DNA from: JAJYZP01 sp049964535
Lineage (GTDB): Bacteria > Actinomycetota > Acidimicrobiia > Acidimicrobiales > Acidimicrobiaceae
NCBI GenBank assembly: GCA_049964535.1
Contig: JBMFXG010000177.1
Span: 1-5,191, forward strand
Direction: 5' to 3'
DNA: 5,191 bases
How positions within the stretch are numbered: the stretch's first letter is position 1; every line of letters starts with the position of its first letter. Shown here in pieces: positions 1-5,191 of the stretch. Under the pieces are notes generated by a model that saw only the letters and a program-made list of their open reading frames with translations, did not search any database and had not been told where the DNA came from. The position numbers and the translations under genes are program-made.

Positions 1-3
1 CAT
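1..3 (-). CDS. Probable start codon of a divergent gene lying off the left edge
   Basis: Read on the minus strand, the first three bases of the window form ATG, preceded at nine bases by a strong Shine-Dalgarno (TGGAGG, positions 18 to 13). Only the initiator codon is inside the window, so the product cannot be named. The call rests on the ribosome binding site alone and could be coincidence. It would make 4-236 a divergent intergenic region. Confidence 0.35.
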
Positions 4-33
4 GGTCGTTTTCCTCCATATCTATTCTGGAGG
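4..33 (-). promoter_or_regulatory. Ribosome binding site of the divergent gene inside a perfect hairpin
   Basis: On the minus strand CCTCCA (33 to 28) and TGGAGG (18 to 13) are exact reverse complements, separated by nine bases. The second arm is the Shine-Dalgarno of the presumed divergent start codon, so a 6-bp stem in the mRNA would hide the ribosome binding site. No U-run follows the stem on either strand, which argues against an intrinsic terminator. The repeat is seen directly; a regulatory role is inferred. Confidence 0.35.
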
Positions 34-86
34 CAAAACTCACATATCGGGTGGGTTAGTTTTTGGGGAGCTCCTCACCGAGAGGT

Positions 87-100
87 CGAGAGCGCTCTCG
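87..100. repeat. 14-bp perfect palindrome, possible operator
   Basis: CGAGAGCGCTCTCG is an exact palindrome with no central spacer. A symmetric site in a probable divergent intergenic region suits binding of a dimeric transcription regulator. It lies just upstream of the candidate -35 element (115-120). A second, shorter palindrome (67-74) is centred 23 bp away, roughly two helical turns. The symmetry is seen; operator function is inference, and the protein that would bind is unknown. Confidence 0.35.
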
Positions 101-114
101 CTTTGGCGTATCGT

Positions 115-144
115 TTGGAGTGATCAAAACTTCGCGACTATACG
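115..144 (+). promoter_or_regulatory. Weak candidate promoter for the hydrolase gene
   Basis: TTGGAG (115-120) and TATACG (139-144) are separated by 18 bases and resemble the -35 and -10 elements of a housekeeping sigma-factor promoter. The -10 lacks the usual final T. Transcription would begin near 150, leaving a leader of about 85 bases before the ATG at 237. Other weak matches exist in the region. Confidence 0.22.
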
Positions 145-236
145 GTCGAGAAGTGCCGCGCTGGGAGAGAAGGAAGACGATACGATAGCTTTCAGTGTTG
201 AGTTTCGTCTTGGGCCAAGACGGGGAAGCTGGGGAG

Positions 237-941
237 ATGTCAGAGGTAACCGTTCTCGTAGTTCATGGCTTTACTGGATCTCCTCAATCTTTTGAGCTGC
301 AGATCGCCAGTTTTGAAAGACAGGGTTATGAGGTCATTGCCCCGACGCTTCCTGGTCACGATAGCTCTCCTGAAGAGCTCGCCGAGCTTCGCTACGATGA
401 CTTTTATCGCTCTCTCCACGCCCGGTACCATGAACTCTCCGATCGCTCGAATCTCTTCGTCATGGGTCTGTCGATGGGCGGGACACTGCTCTGTGACCTT
501 TTGACGAAGCACCATGAACCGGCGGGGGCCATCTTGGTTAATCCGCTGGTCGTTCCGCCTCACGAGTCGTACATCGCAGTTGTTGAGGAGATGCTCGAGG
601 GTGGTACAGTCTTTGTGCCAGGGATTGGCTCGGACATCAAGAGAACAGATCGCTCCGAGCGAGCCTATGACCGAACCCCGCTTGCTACTGCTCGGTCGCT
701 TTTCCGGGCAACCGAACTCCTCCAAGGTCGTCTCGGTGACATTACGACCAAGACCCTTCTGTTCTCCTCTCGAGAAGACCACGTAGTACCTGTCGAATCC
801 GGCGAACTACTGGCTCACGTCTGCGGTGACCTTGTAGATCGGCGAGTCCTAGAGGAGAGCTACCACGTAGCAACGCTCGATTTTGATGCTGAGCGCATCT
901 CGGAGGAGAGTATTGAATTTATTGAAACGTTAAAGCTCTGA
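237..941 (+). CDS. Alpha/beta hydrolase, Est30-like carboxylesterase / monoacylglycerol lipase type
   Basis: A 234-aa cytosolic serine hydrolase that probably cleaves carboxylic or acylglycerol esters; the substrate cannot be read from sequence. The order of motifs is that of the alpha/beta fold: HGFTG at residues 10-14 (oxyanion hole), LPGHD at 38-42, the nucleophile elbow GLSMG with Ser79, Asp181 in REDHVVP, and His210 in SYHVATLD. Residues around 110-160 would be the short cap. Length fits the Est30 family (about 245 aa). There is no signal peptide or membrane segment. I chose ATG 237 because the fold begins at once (SEVTVLVVHG) and GGGGAAG (222-228) lies eight bases upstream; an in-frame GTG at 195 adds 14 unhelpful residues and has no well-placed ribosome binding site. 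The gene is separate from the gat operon by 126 bp. The family call is firm, the exact enzyme is not. Confidence 0.9.
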   Translation: MSEVTVLVVHGFTGSPQSFELQIASFERQGYEVIAPTLPGHDSSPEELAELRYDDFYRSLHARYHELSDRSNLFVMGLSMGGTLLCDLLTKHHEPAGAILVNPLVVPPHESYIAVVEEMLEGGTVFVPGIGSDIKRTDRSERAYDRTPLATARSLFRATELLQGRLGDITTKTLLFSSREDHVVPVESGELLAHVCGDLVDRRVLEESYHVATLDFDAERISEESIEFIETLKL

Positions 942-996
942 GAGAGCCCTGTCGTTCGGTGTGATTGCATCGAGCTACTTTCATTCCGGAGCAGAA

Positions 997-1026
997 TTCG
1001 GTGATCGGCCTGGCCCTCTGTATGAT
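997..1026 (+). promoter_or_regulatory. Candidate promoter for gatCAB
   Basis: TATGAT (1021-1026) matches five of six bases of the -10 consensus, and TTCGGT (997-1002), 18 bases upstream, is a poor -35 element. Transcription would start near 1033, about 35 bases ahead of gatC. The 126-bp gap, together with the tight packing of the three gat genes, makes a promoter here reasonable. No convincing terminator separates the hydrolase gene, so read-through is also possible. Confidence 0.3.
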
Positions 1027-1056
1027 GATCTCGCATAGCCACTTGGTGTTGAACGT

Positions 1057-1060
1057 AGGA
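1057..1060 (+). promoter_or_regulatory. Ribosome binding site of gatC
   Basis: AGGA stands seven bases before the ATG at 1068. This fixes the gatC start, and the resulting 100-aa protein has the usual family length. Confidence 0.6.
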
Positions 1061-1067
1061 TGGGTGC

Positions 1068-1370
1068 ATGGCATTGAAGATCACGAGGGACGAGGTCGCG
1101 CACGTTGCGTTTCTGGCTCGTCTATTGATCGATCCCTCTGAGGTCGATCAATATGCTGAACAGCTTTCGAGCGTTCTTGAGCATGCGGCCGATATTGAGG
1201 CGCTCGAGTTGAACGATGTGGAACCGACCTTTCGGCCGATTCCACTTGAGAACGTGCTCCGAGAGGACGTTGTCACGGTGTCGCTGCCTCGAGATACGGT
1301 ACTTTCTCAGGCTCCCGAAACTGCGCACAACATGTTCTTGGTACCGAAGATTCTGAGCGAGGCCCCATGA
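1068..1370 (+). CDS. gatC: Aspartyl/glutamyl-tRNA amidotransferase subunit C
   Basis: A 100-aa small subunit of the GatCAB amidotransferase. GatC has no catalytic site; in known structures it wraps around the GatA-GatB interface and stabilises the complex. The protein shows the family pattern: an N-terminal helix with VAHVAFLARL (residues 11-20), a second helix with YAEQLSSVLEHAADIEAL, then the extended segment LNDVEPTFRPIPLENVLREDVV and a C-terminal end FLVPKIL. Nothing is missing or added. Its stop codon overlaps the gatA start (ATGA), the usual sign of translational coupling, and the order C-A-B is the common bacterial one. The call rests on motifs and on the two unmistakable partners downstream. 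Confidence 0.96.
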   Translation: MALKITRDEVAHVAFLARLLIDPSEVDQYAEQLSSVLEHAADIEALELNDVEPTFRPIPLENVLREDVVTVSLPRDTVLSQAPETAHNMFLVPKILSEAP

Positions 1371-2851
1371 CTGCCGACCCGTCGATCTACGAGGTCGCTC
1401 GTGCAGTTCAAGATGGTAGTCAGGCCTGTCTCCCCACGGTAGAGGCGATACTGGCGACTATTGCGGCTCGTGAACCAGAGATTCGTGCCTTCTTGTTCCA
1501 CGATCCCGAGCAGGTGTTGCGAGAGGCCCAGGCGATTGACGACCGAGCTCGTGCTGGGGATGTTGTGGGTCCTCTTGCCGGAGTCACGGTCGCCTTGAAA
1601 GATAATCTCACCACCGAAGGAACTCCAACAACCTGTGCATCGAAGATACTAGAACATTGGGTGCCTCCGTACAGTGCCACAGCTGTCGAGCGCTTGCGTG
1701 CTGCGGGAGCAATCGTCATTGGTAAGACCAACCTCGACGAGTTTGCAATGGGGTCTTCTACGGAGAACTCCGCCTTTCAAGTTACGAAAAATCCGCTCGA
1801 CACCACTCGAGTCCCAGGCGGTTCGTCGGGGGGCTCGGCCGCTGCGGTGGCAGCTCGATTTGCTCATGTAGCGCTCGGATCGGATACAGGAGGCTCGATT
1901 CGCCAGCCTGCAGCTCTCTGTGGGGTTGTGGGCTTCAAGCCAACGTACGGACTCGTCTCACGTTACGGACTCATAGCGTTTGCATCTTCGCTCGATCAGA
2001 TCGGTCCATTTGGCCGATCTGTCGAGGATGCGGGTGCTCTTTTTGAGATTATTGCCGGTCACGATAGCAGAGACTCAACGAGTCTTGACCGACCCGCTCC
2101 TCAGGTCCTTGATCGTAAGGACCGTGGCGTTGAAGGTTTGAGGGTCGGCGTTGTCGCCGATCTGGTGAACTTCTGTTCTCCAGACGTGGTTCGACGCTGC
2201 CGAGAGGCGGCAGATGGGCTTGCACGGGCCGGTGCACTCGTCGAAGAGGTTTCGGTTCCAGCCACCACCTTGGGACTGTCTGCGTACTACATCATTGCAC
2301 CCGCAGAAGCTTCTTCGAATCTGGCTCGCTTTGACGGCGTGCGGTTCGGGCTGCGAGAGGAGGGCGCCGATATGACGGAGACCTACGTCAAGACTCGGTC
2401 GGCCGGCTTCGGCGCGGAGGTAAAGCGTCGAATCATGCTCGGGACCTATGCCCTCTCCGCCGGGTACTACGAGGCGTACTATGGAAAGGCACAGCGAGTT
2501 CGAACTCTCATTATCAGGGCGTTCGATGAGATATATCGTCGATTTGATCTCTTGCTCTGCCCAACCTCTCCCACGACGGCATTTCGCACCGGTGATAAGG
2601 CCAATGACCCAATGGCCATGTATCTCAACGACGTCTGCACAATTCCATCGAGTCTCGCTGGACATCCTGCCATGAGCGTCCCCTTCGGCGAAGGGGACGA
2701 TGGTCTACCAGTTGGAGTCCAGCTCTTAGGGCCGGCTCTCTCTGACCCTCTGCTCTTCCAGGCTGCATTCGTTCTGCAGGAGATGGCGAACGAGCACAAG
2801 CGGCTCTCTGCAGCTCGTTCGGATCGTACTGACCGTGGAGGTGATGTGTGA
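1367..2851 (+). CDS. gatA: Aspartyl/glutamyl-tRNA amidotransferase subunit A (glutaminase)
   Basis: A 494-aa amidase-signature enzyme, close to the usual 485 or so. It hydrolyses glutamine and passes the ammonia through a tunnel to GatB, which amidates Glu-tRNA(Gln) or Asp-tRNA(Asn). The Ser-cisSer-Lys triad is intact: Lys78 in VALKDN, Ser153 in the glycine/serine-rich loop PGGSSGGS, and nucleophile Ser177 in GSDTGGSIRQP. These fall one residue before the Staphylococcus aureus GatA positions as I recall them. The GatA-typical blocks GFKPTYGLVSRYGLIAFASS (190-209), YYIIAPAEASSNLARFDGVR and GLPVGVQLLGP follow. The start overlaps the gatC stop by four bases; only a weak GAGG (1359-1362) lies four bases upstream, so initiation probably depends on ribosomes finishing gatC. 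The end overlaps gatB by four bases. Confidence 0.98.
   Translation: MTADPSIYEVARAVQDGSQACLPTVEAILATIAAREPEIRAFLFHDPEQVLREAQAIDDRARAGDVVGPLAGVTVALKDNLTTEGTPTTCASKILEHWVPPYSATAVERLRAAGAIVIGKTNLDEFAMGSSTENSAFQVTKNPLDTTRVPGGSSGGSAAAVAARFAHVALGSDTGGSIRQPAALCGVVGFKPTYGLVSRYGLIAFASSLDQIGPFGRSVEDAGALFEIIAGHDSRDSTSLDRPAPQVLDRKDRGVEGLRVGVVADLVNFCSPDVVRRCREAADGLARAGALVEEVSVPATTLGLSAYYIIAPAEASSNLARFDGVRFGLREEGADMTETYVKTRSAGFGAEVKRRIMLGTYALSAGYYEAYYGKAQRVRTLIIRAFDEIYRRFDLLLCPTSPTTAFRTGDKANDPMAMYLNDVCTIPSSLAGHPAMSVPFGEGDDGLPVGVQLLGPALSDPLLFQAAFVLQEMANEHKRLSAARSDRTDRGGDV
2837..2845 (+). promoter_or_regulatory. Strong ribosome binding site of gatB, inside the gatA 3' end
   Basis: GGAGGTGAT is an exact nine-base match to the anti-Shine-Dalgarno complement. 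Its GGAGG core ends six bases before the GTG at 2848. This decides the gatB start in favour of GTG 2848 over the in-frame ATG at 2869, and suggests gatB is translated at least partly by fresh initiation. An ATG at 2844 in another frame opens only a four-codon frame. Confidence 0.75.
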
Positions 2852-4320
2852 GCGGTAAAGATGACACGATGTTTGAAGAGATCTCTGATGCTTGGGAACT
2901 TGTGGTGGGTCTTGAAGTTCATACCGAGCTAAAGACCACGACCAAGCTCTTCTGCGGTTGTTCGAATCAGTTTGGTTCTGAGCCGAATACCAACATCTGC
3001 CCGGTCTGTCTTGGCCTACCAGGCTCGCTGCCCGTCTTGAATCGACACGCTGTTGAGCTCTCGATTCGAGTTGGTTTGGCCCTGAACTGTACGGTTCAGG
3101 CCTCTCTTTTCCATCGAAAAAACTACTTCTACCCTGATATGCCTAAGGACTATCAGATCTCCCAGTACGACCTGCCGCTCAATATTCGCGGTCACCTCGT
3201 GTTGCCTTCTGGACATCGTGTCGGTATCGAGCGCGCCCACATGGAAGAGGACACGGGAAAGAGCTCCCATCTCGGTGGTTCGGGACGCATCTCCTCGGCG
3301 TCAGCATCGCTCATTGACTACAACCGATCGGGCGTTCCTCTCGTTGAGATTGTAAGCGCTCCCGATATCCACACTCCGGAGCAGGCCCGAGAGTATGTCT
3401 CTGAGCTGCGTTCAGTGTTGGTCGCAGTCGGTGCCAGTGATGGAAAAATGGAGGAAGGCTCTCTTCGGGTCGATGCAAACGTTTCAGTTCGCCCGAGGGG
3501 GTCGACGGAACTTCGGACACGATGCGAGATAAAGAACTTGAACTCGCTTCGTTCCTTGGGTCGCGCAATAGCCCATGAGGCGAACCGACACATTGCTCTC
3601 TACGAGAGTGGTGAGAGTCCGACACAACAGACTCGATTCTGGGATGAGAGTGGTCAAGTGACCGGAGCGCTGCGAACGAAGGAGGAGGCGAACGATTATC
3701 GGTACTTTCCCGAGCCAGATCTCGTACCGCTTGCTCCAAGTCAAGAGTGGATTCAGTCGATTCGGGACGCTCTCCCGGAGCTGCCGCAGGAGCGTCGCGA
3801 GTGGGTGATGGATCTCTGTGGCGAAGTAACGACCAACGACCGCATCGAGACCGCTATCTCCGATGAGCTCTACCCATTTCTCGTTGCGACCCTTCGATCC
3901 GGTCTGTCACCGCGACGAGTAGTTGCTCGCACGTCTAACGAGCTTGCTGCAGAACTGCCGCTGCCGAACTACTTCTCCACAGAACGCTTCGTCGAGATCT
4001 GTTCGCTCGAGGAGCGTGGAGAACTGACGCCGACGCAGGTGAAAACTCTCTTGACAGAGGCGACCCACGACGATGCTCCGATTAGCGAACTGATAGCTCG
4101 ACTCGGTCTGGTTGCAATCTCGGCGGACTCACTGGCGGAGATTGTCAACTCGGTGATCGAAGAGTCTCCGGCTGAGTGGACTCGTTTTGTTGAGGGCGAG
4201 CAACAGCTCCGTGGGTTTTTGGTCGGCAAGATCATGAAGGCCTCGAAGGGCAAGGCAGACGGCAAAGTGGTTGGTGAGATGCTAGCTGAACGAGTTTCGG
4301 CCGCAAAGAAGGTCGGGTAG
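2848..4320 (+). CDS. gatB: Aspartyl/glutamyl-tRNA amidotransferase subunit B
   Basis: A 490-aa subunit that binds the misacylated tRNA, activates the glutamyl or aspartyl group with ATP and transfers ammonia supplied by GatA. The N-terminal cradle domain (about residues 16-300) carries VVGLEVHTEL (19-28), four cysteines in CxC...CxxC spacing (36, 38, 51, 54) that match the family's zinc site, KNYFYPDMPKDYQISQYD (91-108), AHMEEDTGKSSH (130-141), DYNRSGVPLVEIVS (157-170) and EGSLRVDANVSVRP (203-216). A helical linker follows, then the C-terminal YqeY-like tRNA-binding domain ending in FLVGKIMKASKGKADGKVVGEML (457-479). Length is slightly above the usual 475-480 because of an N-terminal extension of roughly ten residues. 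The GTG start overlaps the gatA stop (GTGA). It is complete and the last gene of the gat operon. Confidence 0.98.
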   Translation: MSGKDDTMFEEISDAWELVVGLEVHTELKTTTKLFCGCSNQFGSEPNTNICPVCLGLPGSLPVLNRHAVELSIRVGLALNCTVQASLFHRKNYFYPDMPKDYQISQYDLPLNIRGHLVLPSGHRVGIERAHMEEDTGKSSHLGGSGRISSASASLIDYNRSGVPLVEIVSAPDIHTPEQAREYVSELRSVLVAVGASDGKMEEGSLRVDANVSVRPRGSTELRTRCEIKNLNSLRSLGRAIAHEANRHIALYESGESPTQQTRFWDESGQVTGALRTKEEANDYRYFPEPDLVPLAPSQEWIQSIRDALPELPQERREWVMDLCGEVTTNDRIETAISDELYPFLVATLRSGLSPRRVVARTSNELAAELPLPNYFSTERFVEICSLEERGELTPTQVKTLLTEATHDDAPISELIARLGLVAISADSLAEIVNSVIEESPAEWTRFVEGEQQLRGFLVGKIMKASKGKADGKVVGEMLAERVSAAKKVG

Positions 4321-4365
4321 CGTCTCTCCAGCTTCGCCTCGAGCGAAACCAAAAGAGCGAAGACG
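4321..4365 (+). repeat. Alternative small hairpins just after gatB
   Basis: TTCGC (4333-4337) can pair with GCGAA at 4343-4347 (5-bp stem, 5-base loop), while CTTCGC (4332-4337) can pair with GCGAAG at 4357-4362 (6 bp), with CGT (4321-4323) and ACG (4363-4365) adding three outer pairs. The two folds exclude each other. No U-run follows, so neither is a standard intrinsic terminator. The pairing is seen; whether it affects gatB mRNA end formation or ilvD expression is unknown. Confidence 0.25.
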
Positions 4366-4443
4366 AAGTACGGACTGTAGAACAATGGTCGATGTGGTAG
4401 CGGTGTGGGACCACCGAGAAGAGGAGTGGAGTATCAGTGGTGC

Positions 4444-4448
4444 AGGAG
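4444..4448 (+). promoter_or_regulatory. Ribosome binding site that selects the ilvD start
   Basis: AGGAG lies six bases ahead of GTG 4455, an ideal spacing. Two more in-frame GTG codons at 4437 and 4440 have their own purine-rich tracts (GAGGAG 4421-4426, GGAG 4428-4431), so they remain possible. Family alignment favours 4455: the usual IlvD start falls within about two residues of it. Confidence 0.5.
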
Positions 4449-4454
4449 AACGAT

Positions 4455-5191
4455 GTGAAGATCAGAAGCTTCGAGGTGACCGAGGGCTTTCGCAGAGCAC
4501 CTGCACGCGCCATGCTCCGTGCCGTTGGCATGAAGGACGAAGACTTCTCAAAGGCTCAGATAGGCGTTGCGTCCTCTCACAACGAGGTGACTCCTTGTAA
4601 CCTGCCACTCGGTCCGCTCGCGGCACATGTCAAAGACGGCGTCTTTCAGGCGGGTGGTTTTCCGCTTGAGTTCACGACGATCGCGGTCTCCGATGGGATA
4701 TCGATGGGTCATGAAGGCATGAGAGCTTCGTTGGTCTCTCGTGAGATTATCGCCGATTCGGTCGAGATCATGATGCACGCTGAGCGCCTCGATGCCTTGG
4801 TGACGCTTGCGGGTTGTGATAAATCGCTACCGGGGATGCTCATGGCAGCGGCGCGTCTTGATCTGCCTTCGGTCTTTCTTTATGGGGGTTCCATTCTCCC
4901 TGGCCACTATCGAGACCAAACACTCGATGTGGTCTCGGTCTTTGAGGCCGTTGGCTCTGTGGCGGTGGGTGAGCTCACTGAAGAGGAGCTTGGAATGATC
5001 GAACGCGCAGCCTGTCCAACGATCGGTTCGTGTGCTGGAATGTTTACGGCCAACACGATGGCCTCGGTGGGCGAGGCGCTCGGTATGTCACTGCCGGGCT
5101 CCGCATCGGCCCCAGCTGTCGACCGTCGACGAGAAGACTATGCGAGGGCTTCGGGCGTCGCCGTGATGGAGCTGCTTCGTTCGGGCATTAC
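4455..5191 (+). CDS. ilvD: Dihydroxy-acid dehydratase, N-terminal part (cut by window edge)
   Basis: The first 245 codons of an enzyme usually near 560 aa; the frame is open to the right edge. IlvD dehydrates 2,3-dihydroxy-isovalerate and 2,3-dihydroxy-3-methylvalerate to the 2-keto acids, the penultimate step to valine and isoleucine, in the cytosol. Visible family blocks are EGFRRAPARAMLRAVG, TPCNLPLG with Cys48, VSDGISMGHEGM with Asp80, AGCDKSLPGMLMAAARLD with Cys121, Asp122 and Lys123 (the lysine carbamoylated in this family), GSCAGMFTANTMASVGEALGMSLPGSA with Cys193. Cys48, Cys121 and Cys193 are the Fe-S ligands; Asp80, Asp122 and Lys123 bind magnesium. Positions agree within two residues with E. 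coli IlvD as I recall it, which supports the GTG 4455 start. The block wording looks actinobacterial. It lies 134 bp after gatB in the same direction; no clear promoter was found in the gap. Confidence 0.95.
   Translation, partial: MKIRSFEVTEGFRRAPARAMLRAVGMKDEDFSKAQIGVASSHNEVTPCNLPLGPLAAHVKDGVFQAGGFPLEFTTIAVSDGISMGHEGMRASLVSREIIADSVEIMMHAERLDALVTLAGCDKSLPGMLMAAARLDLPSVFLYGGSILPGHYRDQTLDVVSVFEAVGSVAVGELTEEELGMIERAACPTIGSCAGMFTANTMASVGEALGMSLPGSASAPAVDRRREDYARASGVAVMELLRSGI

Larger units (their letters stand above)
4..236. other. Non-coding region upstream of the hydrolase gene
   Basis: This stretch precedes the first confident gene. An open frame crosses it (2-295, +), but its product is low-complexity, resembles no family I recognise and overlaps the hydrolase gene in another frame, so I regard it as non-coding. 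The region holds an 8-bp palindrome GGAGCTCC (67-74), a 14-bp palindrome (87-100), an 8-bp direct repeat GGTCGAGA (84-91 and 144-151, exactly 60 bp apart) and a weak promoter candidate. It probably serves both the hydrolase gene and the presumed divergent gene. Confidence 0.5.

Noticed and set aside
2..295. 97-codon + frame at the left edge
   Set aside because: It has no recognisable domain, overlaps the well-supported hydrolase gene in another frame, and its start has no visible upstream context within the window.
240..782. 180-codon minus-strand frame opposite the hydrolase gene
   Set aside because: It lies antisense to a gene with an intact catalytic triad, has a basic, low-sense composition and shows no family motif.
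935..947. GCTCT-GAG-AGAGC hairpin at the end of the hydrolase gene as a terminator
   Set aside because: The stem has only five pairs and a three-base loop, and no T-run follows.
2075..2665. 196-codon minus-strand frame opposite gatA
   Set aside because: It mirrors a conserved amidase and has no motif of its own; long antisense frames are expected with this codon usage.
3969..4385. 138-codon minus-strand frame opposite the gatB 3' end
   Set aside because: It is antisense to the conserved C-terminal domain of GatB and its product is serine-rich without recognisable features.
4807..4998. 63-codon + frame inside ilvD
   Set aside because: It is an out-of-frame shadow of the strongly conserved IlvD coding region.
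1..5191. Mobile elements, CRISPR arrays, tRNA or rRNA genes, toxin or defence genes
   Set aside because: No long terminal inverted repeats, regularly spaced repeats, cloverleaf-like segments or matching protein families were seen; every long conserved frame is a housekeeping enzyme.

Overview
The window (GC in the mid-fifties by eye) reads as an ordinary chromosomal housekeeping segment of a bacterium. The best guess is an actinomycete-type lineage, possibly an acidophilic Acidimicrobiia relative such as Ferrimicrobium. This rests on moderate GC, heavy use of CGA and TCG codons, GTG starts and the actinobacterial look of the IlvD N-terminus. It is inference, not a database result.

Layout, all supported genes on the + strand: (1) 1-236, a non-coding leader region with an exact 14-bp palindrome, a weak promoter candidate and, at the left edge on the minus strand, a strong Shine-Dalgarno and ATG that probably begin a divergent gene outside the window. 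(2) 237-941, a 234-aa alpha/beta hydrolase of the Est30-like carboxylesterase / monoacylglycerol lipase type with a complete Ser-Asp-His triad. (3) 942-1067, a gap with a possible promoter. (4) 1068-4320, a compact gatC-gatA-gatB operon whose cistrons overlap by four bases (ATGA, GTGA). (5) 4321-4454, a gap with two mutually exclusive small hairpins. (6) 4455 to the right edge, the first 245 codons of ilvD.

GatC, GatA and GatB form the amidotransferase that converts Glu-tRNA(Gln) and/or Asp-tRNA(Asn) to the correctly charged species, so the operon implies indirect synthesis of at least one of these aminoacyl-tRNAs. IlvD belongs to valine, leucine and isoleucine synthesis. The hydrolase has no obvious mechanistic link to either.

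I found no undescribed system. The points most worth a second look are the leader hairpin that would mask the ribosome binding site of the divergent gene, and the 14-bp palindrome beside it. No rRNA, tRNA, CRISPR, mobile element or convincing intrinsic terminator was seen.
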